Positions 25,563 through 38,436 of a DNA stretch of 64,000 bases are shown piece by piece. The stretch comes from Magicicada septendecula. Lineage: Eukaryota; Arthropoda; Insecta; Hemiptera; Cicadidae. The stretch is taken from the NCBI GenBank assembly GCA_034769895.1, contig CM068371.1, positions 404,533,969 to 404,597,968 on the forward strand, read 5' to 3'. How positions within the stretch are numbered: position 1 is the stretch's first letter; each line of letters starts with the position of its first letter. Position numbers and translations under genes: made by a program. The notes beneath the pieces were generated by a model. It was not told where the DNA came from. It ran no database searches and saw only the letters and a program-made list of their open reading frames with translations.

Positions 25563-28335
25563 TACATACACACGTTGTATTAGTATGTAGAGATGTTGTG
25601 AGTTTTCATTTTTTGTGATAATAAAAGTATAATTACTTATAAGCGAAACGTACGGGATATAATGTTATAGTTAAAAAAACACGTAAGTAATGTATTAATT
25701 TTGTTTATCTAACCTCCTGACACCATTTAGGCTTAAAGATCCACCAGTTTTAGTTCAGCATTATGTAACTTCAAGCAGGGTAGTATAATACTTGTGAAGC
25801 CACAATAAACAAACTCGTATTTGAAATAAGTATACAGTATGATTAGTTTGTTATTACACGTGTGAGTAAATGAATCTGGGTGTTGGTAGCAGACTTGCAC
25901 AAATTACGTAAGTTCAGTTAGTTCCTATGTTTACAGGTTAAGGGTAAACTATTTTAGTTTACAACAATGTATTGCGTTCATGGTGATATTAAGTTTTGCG
26001 ACTAGTAACTTGCAGAACTGTAGTTTTGCCAGCTCTTTGTACGTCAAGTTCGTAAATAATTTTGAGAGCGAAATATTTCTACTGAAATGTGTTTCCTAAA
26101 TTCTATTTTCCTTTCCTAATTATATTTTAAATTCCGTCGAGCACGTATTTCACAAATGTTTGCGTCCGGTAAAAATGTATAACTATTTATGCGTGTTTGT
26201 GAGTAATTTTCCACTCAGTTTAAAATTCGAGTTAGTCGAAGTGAAACATTTTTTTTTATACATAAAATATTTACTGTTTCTTAAGAATCGAAAACTTGAA
26301 AAGTATCGGTCGCTTAAGTACTGCTGTAAGGTTTTCCCCAGTCTGTTGACTGCATTGTGAACAACTCGGAAAGAAGAGGGTTGCAACCCTCGACGCTAAG
26401 CAAGCTGCTGCTTCAAGGCAGATGCTACGTTTTTTTCTTACGAACCACCCTCCGTGAGTTACCCCTGTTTTTACTGCTTCCCTTACGGTTCAAAATTTCT
26501 TTTCGGACTTAAATGGGGGGGGGGGCAAGCGCCAACGATGTAAACGTCAAAACGCAGACCGTTAAACGAACAATGCGCCAGCTGGGAAGTTAACTATTCC
26601 ATTTTGTTCGATTTGAACCAATTTTGGCGAAGAATAAATAAAAACGGTTACGGGGGGGGCTCTGTATTTTGGAAGTGCCGCACAACTTTAGTTCCGAGGT
26701 TATAATAAATTGCCGACTTAATACATCAACTGTCTGTTTACTATATAATAATGGACTACGATGAATATGTGCAGCGTCTGGTTCACACACTTAGCGTCCT
26801 TCCTCAAACCACAGTGTATACATACTTCCACACTTAACAATTAAGTCAATTAATATAAAGTTAAATTCTCCATTTGAAAGGTATCTGGCGTCTTGGCGCT
26901 CGTGCGCAGCTCATATTTGTTCAGAAAATCCGTTTTGTATTTTATCCCCCGTATTAGTTTTATCAAAACGAATCACATTAGCTTTACGAATCACTTACTC
27001 TTTACGTTATTAGAAAGTGGTCTAACAACTATCAAACCTTTTACGATTCCGGTCGATACAAAACTTTCTTATAGTTGACACACAAAAGGAAAGCATAAGA
27101 GTACACTGATTATTGTTCACTTTGTTTTATCAATAACCTCTTCGATAACTAGTGGTTAATACAAATCTCGAGAGAAGCTTTCTGAATTGTCCGGCGACCA
27201 CTGTGAACCCAACAAGTAGTAGCGACAAAGTAGCACCTCCTGGCACAGAAGATCACAATTACAGCTGCATACGGGACAAGCTTAAGCCCATATCGGGCAG
27301 CCGTTATAAGATAGGATTTTATCTTACTTTGTAAGTTCTACTGCTTGTCAGATTCTCTTGTCACACGGCGTTTAAAATGATAATTCTCGAATAACTAACA
27401 TAATTTCACTTCCTTCTGTAATTTCTAAATAACTTATTCTCCTTTGGTATGTATCCTATTCCAAGTCTCCACAACGTTGAGAACTGCATAATCCTTGTGA
27501 AAACAGTGTATTTAATGATGAAAAATCTTGGTAGTGCAGGAAGATCACTTCTCTGAATGTATTCACCGCTCTCTTCGTCCCAGAGTTGTCTGTTTTATTC
27601 AATTCACATAAACTTGTTACTTAACATTTAGAACGTAAACAATTCTGCGGAAGTCAGATTATAGATAATCGTTTGCTTATCCGAGTACCCGTGTGAACTT
27701 TTGCACATCAGAAACAACTTAGCTGTGCCTACCGCAAACAACGAAAGCACGCCGGGGCACATGCGTGATCTGTTGACGTCATCGGGAACACATTTTTCTA
27801 CAACACGCAATGTTTTTGTTCAGTTACTACTATTTACTAAATTATATACTATTTAGCTGGCCGTTTTACACGGGCAATTAAAAACTACGAGCGCATGCAC
27901 GAGTGTGGGCGCGCGCCGGAGGGTATGTCGATTTAGGACATACGAAACAGATGTAACCTACAGCGCAGTCCACAACAACACACACTGCTGTGTACTAGGA
28001 CTGGAATCGGGCATAGGAAAGACCTAGATGACGAAATATCGCTGCTATCGAGGACACACTGTACCAAAAACTAATATATCAAACACAAATTTCCGTACTG
28101 TGGGCGTGATAGAGGCTGGAATCGTTTCAACTTGGTGTGTCCATGTGTTTTTTTGTGTGTACTGATTAATGGGAATAAGCGACTTATGATATCATTAGTT
28201 TTTGTTTGTTGTCTAACACACAAACAAATCAGAATTTATTGTTTTCTATCAAACGTGGTCGTACGGTATAAATAAGTAACGTCAAGGTGAATAGAGTTGG
28301 GACCTAATTTCTAGCTCAAAACATTCTCGTAGACG
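25563..28335. other. Long unannotated stretch with short G runs
   Basis: Contains G runs at about 26515-26525 and 26652-26659. Short frames with no domain. No gene or element supported. Confidence 0.35.
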
Positions 28336-28338
28336 GCG

Positions 28339-28626
28339 TTGCTATATTCTCACGTGATGTATGCACGCCATCAAATACACGAAGACCTGTTTAATCCACC
28401 TGAAAGGTACAAAACAGATCTGGTATGGCAAAACTATTTGACAGTATGTACATGCGAAGAAACTGGAATGCCTATAGCACTGGGGATGACTCAAATACTC
28501 GGATTTAAGAAAATGATAATTGAGGTAACAGACGGCTCAGTAGACCAGTGGGTACTAATCAATTCCCGGGCCCGCACCAAAAATCAAGGTTCGTTTTTCA
28601 GTCCCCAGGTCAACTCAGCCTGTTGA
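28339..28626 (+). CDS. Unknown 95-codon open frame, possibly part of a repeat
   Basis: An open frame from ATG 28339 to TGA 28624-28626. Its composition looks protein-like (HEDLFNPPERYKTDLVWQ, then TCEETGMPIALGMTQILGF), unlike the Leu/Phe/Ser-rich chance frames elsewhere. I do not recognise a family. There is no signal peptide or membrane segment. It ends ~45 bp before a copy of interspersed repeat 'R' (28673-28768), so it may be coding debris of the same mobile element or an exon with unseen partners. Low confidence that it is a gene. Confidence 0.2.
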   Translation: MLYSHVMYARHQIHEDLFNPPERYKTDLVWQNYLTVCTCEETGMPIALGMTQILGFKKMIIEVTDGSVDQWVLINSRARTKNQGSFFSPQVNSAC

Positions 28627-28672
28627 AAATGAGTATCTGGGATAGTAAATGGGCGGTTGAAGCGTAGTGCTG

Positions 28673-28768
28673 GCCACACTGCCTTCCTTGTATGCCGGTG
28701 CGGCTCACATCAGGCAGCCTACTCTGCCTACTCCTAAGCTACTTCGGTGGTATACATGGGAGCCATTA
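28673..28768 (-). repeat. Interspersed repeat family 'R', copy 2 (inverted)
   Basis: From ACACTGCCTTCCTTGTATGC to ATACATGGGAGCCATT. The reverse complement matches 13039-13132 at about 90%. No terminal inverted repeats of its own. Confidence 0.8.
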
Positions 28769-28829
28769 TTATTATAATTGAGGTAATTAAAAATCGGGCA
28801 GGTTAATTATATAAATATTGTTTACTATT

Positions 28830-29000
28830 GCGACCACAGACAGCGCACTCCTCGTCCTTGGAACGGGTGGCGTTTGAGGGTTCGAATCCACGTCAGGGCG
28901 AATCGTTTGTCACGGTATGCAACCCGACTCTGGGTGTCCACTTAACACTCACGGTTACCTCACTTCATCAAATGAGTTAAGTGAAAAGTGCTCAAGAAGT
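28830..29000 (+). mobile_element. tRNA-like SINE
   Basis: A consensus RNA polymerase III B box, GGTTCGAATCC, lies at about 28880-28890. Upstream, CTCGT-CCTTGGA-ACGGG can form an anticodon arm, and CAGACAGCGCACTC looks like a decayed A-box region. The T stem has one mismatch and I find no acceptor stem, so this is a tRNA-derived SINE or pseudogene rather than a working tRNA. The ~100 bp after the B box would be the SINE body. Confidence 0.5.
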
Positions 29001-29056
29001 AATGGGCTTGAAAAAGGTTAAAGGCATAATTTAGTAAAATGTTAAAGGAACATTGT

Positions 29057-29200
29057 ACTAATTATAAGTTATAACGACTCGGAACACAAAGTTTTTTATT
29101 GGTAAAAATGTAAAATTTTTATAATAAGGTAAACATTTACATTTTTACCAATAAGAAACTTAGTGTTCCGAGTCGGTAGTGTTATACTTATAATTAGTTA
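29057..29200. mobile_element. Palindromic MITE-like foldback (~144 bp)
   Basis: The left arm (ACTAATTATAAGTTATAACG...TTATTGGTAAAAATGTAAA) is complementary over ~65 bp to the right arm ending TATACTTATAATTAGTTA. The loop is only a few bases. The arms differ at a handful of positions. No clear target-site duplication beyond TA-rich flanks. Confidence 0.8.
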
Positions 29201-32200
29201 ATCAACGGACACGTCATGGACAACAAAATCCAAGAAAATTTTACCTTTTTTCACTGTGGCAAAAGTGTTAGGATTTTATAAGAAAACGTCTACTCTAATG
29301 CTCCAACACATCTCTGATCCAGTGTAAACCGGTAGGTTAAGCAGTGAGAATTTTGGCTGCTTATTAAATGTCTCAGATTTAGCAGACGACACGACAACCT
29401 CGAGAAACGAAATTTCATAAGCTATAACTATGGTTCTGTGTCATCGGGCAAAAAGTAAATACAGGGAAACGAAGAACCTTTTTAGCAAGAGTTATAAAAT
29501 ATTTTTTAAATTTATTTTGCACGTTTATACATTTCTCATTTGAACCTTATATTTACTCTTAATGTTTAATCTAAAATTTGGTGCTCTTGTCTTGGGAATA
29601 CTCAAAAACAATATTTTACTTTTTGTAAACATCCTAATAATGATGTTGACAGGAGAAACCGCCCACATGGCCATATATGTGAGTGTGTGTATATAACAGA
29701 GAACAGCTATCCAGCTGCAGGGCTAACGAAAGTGGTGTTGAAAACGAACGCTGTAACATATTGCGAGTGCAACTTAGTCACGGTCTGTTCTGTTCCGTGT
29801 TAACGTAATAATTCTCTTTTATAAACACACAACACTTTTACTTAATTACAGGTCTCAAACCATAACAAAACTCGAACACTTCAAAACAGGTTCAGGCTGT
29901 ACAAACACATCGCGCGCTCGCTCGCGTGTGTACCGGCACTACAGACAAACTTGCAGTATTAAACGTTTTTTTTTGTAGTATATAATTAAATCTTATACCT
30001 AATAAGAAGTAGTATCTTCTCATGAGCTGATCGAAACACGAAAGCTGAACGTTTGAGCGCCCGGTCTTCGTCATTCCCCAAAACGGAAAAATATTCAAAA
30101 CGACTGGAAACAGACTTTTTGGGTTCAATTCAGTTCACAGTATTTGATTACACGAAAGTATGTGAACAGGCGTACTTGTACTTGTACTTAGACACAGTAC
30201 TGTATTTTTACCCTGTGTCATACGGCTCAAGGAGAAAAAAATTATCAAAACGTCGGTACGTGGCTGTATGTGTTTACATTTAGCTTCAACGTTATCCTGA
30301 CTTCTATGAATGTTAACTAAAAGTACAGATTAATACCGTGAAGAACGTAAAACAGACTATAGCATGAAACCATACGGAATAACACTTGATCGCCTAATAG
30401 CGTTGTGATCGATGTTGCGACTGCTGAGATTGTTAAAATATAACTTCTATCCGACAGCTACATTGAACCAACAATTCTCCCTGGCACGCTGTCGAAATGT
30501 CTCTTGCCATTTTGTACAGCTGTAGGCTACACGTGGTTTCGATTTTCGAAGCCCTCGCTTTAAGATTAGTTATGAAAACGATGAAAGATGTCTGCGGTCG
30601 AAGAATTGTTAACAATTTATATTTTTAGTACGTTATTTTACCCATTCGCTTTTGGTAGACCTTTACGATTTTAAATTTTTGTGGAGAAGTCAAATACTGT
30701 GGATTCGCTACTGTATGAACCAGTTCTCTGTTAGGAAAGCGAGAAGTACCGTGCAGTGGACGATTTAATCTGGTCTGTTCTAACTTTAAGTTTCAAATTG
30801 CAATCAGAATAAGCTGTGAGACTGCCTGCTGACAGCGCTTGTTCAATTTCACTGTCGAGTGCGAAAAAAAGGACGCACTATACCAATTATTTAACTTGTG
30901 AGCAAAGTCTTAACGAAGTGAAAAGCGGACGAAGTGAATAAAAACGAACAGAGAACGAGGAGAGCGGGGAAAGGGAAGCGATTAAATACGTAAACCCGAC
31001 TGACCGGTCCGCGGTAGTATTTTCAATTAAATTTCAAACGGACGAACAATGCGAGCGGTACGTAACGATCCGTTAGTCGGTTTGTCTCAACGTTACCGCT
31101 TTTTTCCTTTGGGTGGGTGTTCAATTATCTTTTTTTTTTCAGGATATGAAATTTCGAACAAGATTACGTACTGTATAATACTGATATTCTATAGACTTTT
31201 TAACATTTTGCTGCAATAATACTATTAACGTTCAATAACCCCCTAAACCTGAGACATTATCACACTAAAAGCAGCTGATATCAGGCGAGAAGTAAAAAAC
31301 GAACATCTGATAACATGAGTATCCACATTTTACTCGTACCGAAGCAAACGATAAAAAATGAAATGGAATTAAAAATTAGAATCATTGATACTTAGGTACG
31401 TGTCATTCCAGGAACAGGAAACAGGAGAGCCCGGTTTCAAAATATGAATAATCTACGTTCTACATGACGACGATTTTCGAAACCCCTCACACGTTTGCAG
31501 AGCGTACGTTCCTCAGGGAAAATAATTGTTTTAGTTCTGTAAAACTTTTAAAGTTGCCTGAAATACATACTGTCAGAATCTAGTCTAAATTTTCTAGCCT
31601 AAATCTTTTTTATTTTGATTCGTAATTTCATTTTTCCGATTCGAAACGTTATAAACAAACTTGTTTTCGTTAAGGTTTAGGTGTGACTTTTATTTCTCAC
31701 AATCACAATTCCGCACAATTGTGACGGGGGTACGCTTTTTCGGAATCGTATTTCAGTTAAAAAAATTCCTGACACATAAATATGGATTTAACGAGTGCAG
31801 TGACGAACCACAGAGATGAATGTAATCTGCATTACTAAAAGGCAGCATGTTACAAGACTGATATTTTTCCTCGAATATATGTTGGTTTGAGGTACTCATT
31901 AAGACACTTTAGATCTACGTCCAGTTGAGTTCATTCGTTACTTGAAATCGATTCTTATCACTGGTATCATTTCTAGCATTCGCACGGTTTACGTACTATG
32001 TACTAAAACTATACGATTTTATTTAAAGTATTATTATATAAAACTTATACTAAAAGTAGTTTTTATGTTTTAAATCGATGAAAGTAACTACGGAAAACGA
32101 TCGTTTAGCGTTGCCAACAAAGTATAAACTTTTTTACGCTGTGAAAGACTCAGAAGTAGGTAGCAGGCGATAATGAAGGTCAAAGTGTAGCAACTGGGCC

Positions 32201-33050
32201 GAGATAAGTGGGCAAAGCAGCAGCATCACGTTTGCAGTCAAAACTCAGTGATTGGTGTTTCCGTATTCCTTGCAAGTGATCCCAAGCGAAACAATGGCCC
32301 ACCTACCCAGTGATTGTGACAGAAACATTTAATTTTAAATATCTTCTGTTCTACGCCTTGTAAGAGAATGAATAAACTTCAAAAAAATAAAATAAAATTC
32401 TACATATCAATTACCGTACTAAGCAAGGGACTATGAAAAAATGCCCTATTCGCAATAAAAATGTTATGACTACACTAAAACCGCAAAGATTTACTAATCA
32501 TTATTCAGGATACGAGTACATCAGAATAGGTTTTAATAAATTTAAATCGTAATACCGTATTTCTTTAACTACGAATGCCGCCTTACTGAGCACATATTTT
32601 CCATTTCAAATTATTATTCTAACATTAATTTTATTCCTTGAATTTTGAAAGCATTTCCGAGTTGAATTCATTTTGTCTTCTTTGAATATATTTATAGAAG
32701 ATTTATATTCACAAAAAACAATGAATCTGAGGTAATGTAAATTAAAGTATATATAATGAAAGTGACGCGCGCGCGCGTGCGTATTCTAGACTCATTAATT
32801 CGTGCGATTTTCTCTTAACGTCTCTCATCTACCATTTTTTAATTGTACCTTTTCTTCTTTTCTTTAAAGCGTATAGCATTTCGATACATGTCTCCTTTCT
32901 TTCTTCAATTTTGATTTTGTTACGTCATCGGTTAGAAGAACCTGTCGCCTACGGTTCTTCCAGTTCAGTTTCCCATTCTGTCTTGTACTGTTTATCTGAC
33001 TGCCTACTTTCATCGTCACCGACTTAACATTATACCGTTTATGTTTACAG
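29201..33050. other. Unannotated DNA upstream of the DM9-like gene's first coding exon
   Basis: No coding exon recognised. A CG-alternating tract lies at ~32765-32782. The last 30 bases (CTTAAC... then TTTATGTTTACAG) look like a branch point and 3' splice site directly before the ATG at 33051. An untranslated leader exon must therefore lie somewhere upstream, in this stretch or further out. Confidence 0.4.
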
Positions 33051-33243
33051 ATGGGACACACGTCGATACTGTGTGTGCTAGCGACGGTCGCAATCGTCAG
33101 GGGTTTCAACGAGAACAGCGTTCACATCTGGCAAAACAAGTTCGGCCAACAGCTGATCACGTCCAGTACGCTACGCTGGGTCACTGCGGAGAACGGAAAT
33201 CGGCCCGAATCGTCAGTTGTCGCCACCACCGAAATCGTACCCA
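33051..33243 (+). CDS. DM9/DUF3421-like secreted protein, first coding exon
   Basis: Encodes residues 1-64 plus one base of codon 65. It starts MGHTSILCVLATVAIVRG, a typical signal peptide (hydrophobic core at residues 6-15, likely cleavage after G18), and continues with FNENSVHIWQNKFGQ and a W-containing stretch (LRWVTAENGN). The ATG sits immediately after a TTTACAG acceptor, so translation starts at the first base of this exon. The donor CCCA|GTAAGTG is at 33243/33244. Phase 1 matches exon 52495-52925, and the junction makes an Asn codon. The next exon carries the recognisable domain; this exon alone identifies no family. The protein is probably exported. Its role in insects is not established; some DM9 proteins bind carbohydrate and respond to infection. 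Confidence 0.75.
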
Positions 33244-33884
33244 GTAAGTGCTCCACAACTAAAACGTTGACATTTAGGTATTTCGAAACATTGTATTCTT
33301 AATAATACATTAGTAAATAATACATTCTTTATTACTGTAACATTAAACGTGTCTTATGTGTAAATAATGTGATGGGAACAAAAAATTCAGATTACTGAGA
33401 TTCGTAGAATAAAATTAACACTTATTGACATCTGAGTCAGTGCTGGATAACGGAAAGTGATAATTGACTTATAAATTTAAGAAAACATGATCGATTTTCA
33501 TGAATGTATCAAAAACTGGTGTTATTGAAAGAGATTTTGCGATTTTACGTGTGAAACTGGTGATATTACGATTTTCTACCCTAGAAAACAGTTCTTGTAT
33601 CTCTGAAGCACGAACCCGATATCATATGCGGTCCTGGGAAAATTTTATGTAGGCCTACCTGGTTTATAAAAATTGTTGATGTTTATTGGTTTAATTAGGC
33701 CTACTTATCTTTAAGTGAAAATTTTACGACGCACGCGCCTGGAGCCTTGTATCCTAGTTTTGTGGTTATGGTAATGGGTAATTTCAGTCCCCCAACAGGT
33801 TTTATATGTGTTTTTCCTCCTTTATAACTAAAGACACTTAAAAATCGTACCATCATTATTACCACCTTTATTAACAGTTAACTG

Positions 33885-34165
33885 CTGAAGTCAGAGTTCC
33901 TGAATTCTGTTCATCTTCTCCAGTCTTCTGTGTTGTAGATCCATTTTTTTTCTACAATTCTCTTTATAGTATTGGGTCATCTTTCGGAGGTTTTCTTTGC
34001 TTCTATACGGATCTTGCCCCAGATTTCTATCGTTCTAGTGATCATTCCATTTGGTTACCTATGGATCGTTCATATTACGACATGACCTACCCAGACTTCA
34101 GTCTCTATCCAGTGGAGGCGTTATACTAGTTTCTCGCACAACCAGTTTCTTAGCTTATCCGCAGT
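33885..34165 (-). mobile_element. LINE RT tail fragment, degenerate
   Basis: The minus strand reads NWLCEKLV, then WVGHVVI, and further on KKWIYNTEDW. This follows the spacing of the 'WxGHVxR ... RPxxRWxDDI ... WxxxAQDRxxW' tail of LINE ORF2. Multiple stops are present. No upstream RT. Confidence 0.42.
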
Positions 34166-34817
34166 AGTTATCTCTTGTTGTTTGATTTCCCGCGTTTATA
34201 GCGTCGGCGTTTCGAACTCTAAGAACTGACAGTATGTACTGTATCTTTACATTTTAAGAAAATAGGGTATGAAGATACTTCTTAATAATTCGTAGACCGC
34301 ACTACCAGTACATACATTTATTCGATGTTTACGTAATTAGCACGTCTGCACTAGTCGAGAGGACAACTCGTATTTAGATCTTGGTCGTAAACGACCAAAT
34401 ACAAACCATTCAAACATTACTAAGAACGCTTACGTATATCCGATTACTTGTCAAAAGTAGCATTAGGTGACACAAAAAGATTAATATATTCCGGCAAAGA
34501 GGTGATAACGATGTCCGTGTAGTGAGTAAAACTTTTTGTAACAAAAATGTAATTTGTAATGTTATTGTGTAATAAATATTGTATTTCTACAGTTTTAGAT
34601 ATAGCCTACTGTCACTGTCAAATATGGAATTAAAAAAATCTGACGATATTTCTGTTTATTTCTATATTTATTGATGAGAGTATTTCTAAAGCTTCAAAAG
34701 TACAATATTTATTACACAATTAGAATTAAATTTAAAAAACTTCTTGTATAAAAGGTTTTATTTATTATTTAATGATGAATACAATACAAGTGAGTTATTT
34801 GTGAATATATATTATGG

Positions 34818-34818
<1 letters not shown>

Positions 34819-34904
<86 letters not shown>
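34819..34904. repeat. (GA)n microsatellite, 86 bp
   Basis: An uninterrupted purine dinucleotide tract within the intron. The long open frames across it are artefacts. Confidence 0.98.
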
Positions 34905-34906
<2 letters not shown>

Positions 34907-36449
34907 ATCAGTACTTCTGTAATTCGATCCTAATTGAAAACGTAAGAGCGTACACCCCATTGTCTTCTTAAGAAACGTAGGCAGGTAGGCTCACCACAAA
35001 AGAGAAGTTACATTTGTGGCTGAAGAATGGAGTTAAGTCATAGTAGATAACGTATTTACAGGTTTAAGAGAAATATTCGTCTTTTAGTAAATTCAGTTTT
35101 GCGCTTACATTACCGGCGGAAATTCTAATAAGCAAATTTATCGAAACAGGTAGTTAAGCAAAGCACCGTTAAACATAATTGCCAGTACCTGTTAGGAGAA
35201 TTTTATTCACTGCCTGGATTATCGGATTAATTTACGTGTAGAAAGCTTAAATACGCCAGTAGAGGAATAAATCCAATTACGGCAACATTTACTCATGTAC
35301 CATTACAAAGCCTTTAAAGACCGGCAACGTAATCTCGTTTTGCTAACGACGAGGACGCGCGAGAGTAAATCGATTTCGTCAACATCGCATCGAGTTCATT
35401 AAATCGATTCGTCGCCCCCTTTATCTCCCTACCTATGACAACATCAAAAGATACACTTGCCGGTAGACGGAGACTAGTTGAAGAAATCCTGTGATTTCCG
35501 TGTTCACATTACAACCGAAACGTTTGTATCTCGTTACTCACTTCTGAAGTTAGGTGTATACACCGTTAGACTAAGTCATATTGCACAATAGTTTTATGGT
35601 TTGTACAGAAATCATAAAAGGTTAGGCAGTCACTCTGTCAGAAGAATGTCATAACGATATGTTTATTGTCAATAGCTAATACATACGCGTACCTATTTTG
35701 TGTCAAAATTATATAACTCTTTGCAAATTTACAGACCTTTTCCGTGTATTTACAAAGTCAAACATCTGTGTAAATTTGTCTAGCCTTACGTGAGACTTTC
35801 TTGAAATAAACGTCTAATATTTATACGCACAGATAATAAGGTCAGTTTTACGCACGACTGAAACGTCTGGTAATTCGTACAGATACTACAATTCTGTTTC
35901 TACTTAGAAACAGTACAGGGATTCATTAACTCGTAACTTTTATCATTTGATATTAAGACGTTTATAAAATATGATCACAACTCTTATCTGCTCCATCACT
36001 CTGGTGTCCAGTTTCCATTATAAAAACTGTCTTGACATGGCCGAAAGAACGATACCAATAGTGGTATCGCAGTAGCTCGAAATCTGAACATGACTATACA
36101 TTTTGTTAAGAGTTGTAGCCGGTTGTGGGTGTACTTTATTTTTCATGGGATTTCATTTGAATTTAATTTTGTCACAAGCATTAACAAGAAAGAACATTTA
36201 ACGATGTTTGGTAAAAAAGCTGTCTTTTCTATATAAGCTTCTCTTCTGTTCTTGTGAATAAGAACCTATACGATACAGCTAGCCAATTTCTACATAATAA
36301 AAGTTCCCAGGGAGAGCAAGAAGTCCTAATACCGGAAAGAACGGTCCTTGTAAAAGTCCTAAAGAATTCATTCAAAAACTACCACTTGTAGGCCTATATC
36401 TTGGTAAGATCAGGAGGTATCAGACTAGATTATTGTAAATGTAATATGA

Positions 36450-38205
36450 TTTTTTTTAAAGCGAGTAGTATGACTAGCACTACCTACATGTAGTGTTGCA
36501 GTGTCTGCATATGTAACTGGCAGCTACTTTTTCTGCTGTTCAAAAGACTTAAACTCCCAGTATTGAATGACGGCTGATAAAATTCGGACCATTTGGCCCG
36601 GACTTGGAGCAAGCTCCCTTCAGCCGTGTGGGTATGGGATTGTGGGGTGACGTACGTCAGCTGACCGGGCCGTTGAGAAGGTGGAGGCACGTAAATGGGA
36701 GTGTATTGCTTGTTGGGTTTATTGTGTGCATGTGCAGTTGGTAGCCAGAAGTGAACGGGAGAGGTAGATTGGGGCGGCCATTATGGGTGTTTGGTGGTAT
36801 ATTTGTTTATTTATTTTTTCATCGATGGTCTGTTGGAGGGCGGCCAAGACTGGGTCGTGTCACGCAGATCGCCTGGGCCGGTGGTAGGCGGAGGATACAT
36901 TTTAGTGGATTACAGGCTGGGACGTGAGTGAGAGGAAATAGTTTTTGTGAGTTCAGGAGGTTGCGCGAAGATATGGTTTAGAGTTTAGAGTTTGGGTGAA
37001 GTTAGCGGATTTTTGAGTATTTAGGCTGCATGTGTGTTGCTAGTTTCTGCCGCTGGGGGTTAATGTAGCAGAGAGGGAAATTGTTATGTGTGTTTAATTG
37101 TGTCTGTAGGGGGAGGACCATTGGCTACTGTGAGCAGGCGATTTATTAAGTAGGAAGGTCTGCTTGTGTTACGGGTATTTCTGTTTATTGAAGGGACTAT
37201 TGATTGTAGGGAGATGCGGCGTGAGGCAGTGCGGGAATACTTCCAGTTTAGCTTAATGAGGAAGGAGTCGAGGTTAGGGAAGTGGGTGTTTAGCTCATAC
37301 AGAGTTGCGTTGGAGGTTTCTGTACGGGGTAGTCGGCGGTATATGAGTCTGAGGGCTCGTCGTTCTGTGATTCGGTGGAGATCTAGGGAGGCAGGGGGCT
37401 CGGTAAGGAGAACTGGGTGGGCGTATGTTATGATGGGACGAATGCAGGTGGTATAGATTCGGGCTAGTAAGTCGCAGGAGCAGTAGTTATGTCTGCTGAG
37501 GGTTCTGAGAGAACGGAGGCGGGTACGGGCGACGGTCGTAGTTCTTTTGATTATGGGGTCGCCAGGTAAGTTTGGAGTCGAGCGTGACGCCCAGATACTG
37601 GCATTCACGCTTCGGGCGGACTGGTGTAGTAAAGAAATGATTCATGTTGCGTCCGGTGGAGCTGAAAACACAGATTTGGGTTTTGTCCGCGTTTACGTTG
37701 ATTCGCCAAGTGTTACAGAAGGCGAAGAAAGGTCTTAGGATTTGCTGTAATTTTGATGTGACTTGCCATTGTACTCCTGCTGCAACCCAGTAGGCAGTAT
37801 CGTCCGCGTACTGGGCTAGGCCTGCTGATGGGTATGTTAAAGTCGGGGGGGGGGGTCTTTGGTAAATATTATGTAAAGTAACGGGGGGGGGGTCTTTGGT
37901 AAATATTATGTAAAGTAACGGGCTAATGGCGGAGCCTTGGGGGACACCGGCATTGAGGTGGAAGGGTGCCGAGAGATACTGGCGGACTCGGACTTGCGCA
38001 GTGCGTCCATCCAGGAACTGGGAGAGCCATTTGATGATTGCTGGGGGAAAATGACATCCGAGGATCTTAAAGCGGAGGCCGTTGTGCCAGACAGAGTCGA
38101 AGGCTTTGCGGATGTCGAGTAAGGCTAAGATGGTCGGGCGTTTGCGGGCCGAGTTGTCCTGGATGGCGCTGATAACCCGAACTAGTTGGTCGTATTTTTA
38201 GAGAT
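36450..38205 (-). mobile_element. 5'-truncated LINE with reverse transcriptase (Jockey/CR1-like)
   Basis: G+C-rich compared with its flanks. The minus strand, from 38190 down, reads DNSARKRPTILALLDIRKAF (RT block with the first catalytic Asp), GVPQGSAISPLLY, the catalytic QYADDTAYW, then NADKTQICVFSSTGR, YLGVTLDSKL and, in a 174-codon open frame (37084-37608), TCIRPIITYAHPV and ERRALRLIYR. This is the palm and thumb of a non-LTR retrotransposon RT. The endonuclease and 5' RT are absent. It has frame changes, and around 37844-37920 a 38-bp piece rich in G is present twice in tandem. The 3' untranslated part runs to about 36490, with a T run near 36451 as a possible poly(A) tail. Confidence 0.85.
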
Positions 38206-38436
38206 TCGGCTTGTCAGCTGGTTTTAGTCACCATTGAGTACTATGGTGTTAGAACGTACCCGTAACACTACACCGCGCCAATTATTATTCTCATCGTTTG
38301 TTACGACATGCTTTAGCATCGGAGTCAGTGCCACTCCGGTTAAATTGGAGAAAGGTGAAGAATTATCTCGTAGAATTCAGAGTTACGTAAATCTAAGATA
38401 TGAACACGGAAAGACTCGTGCTGTAAAATTGTAACG
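38206..38436. other. Unannotated spacer before the 54-bp array
   Basis: A 66-codon frame (38234-38434) with no recognisable domain. Probably non-coding. Confidence 0.3.

Noticed and set aside
33041-33247. Alternative plus frame over the first exon
   Set aside because: No signal peptide, does not join in phase with exon 52495; shadow frame.
34744-34971. Arg-Glu repeat frame
   Set aside because: Artefact of the 86-bp GA tract.
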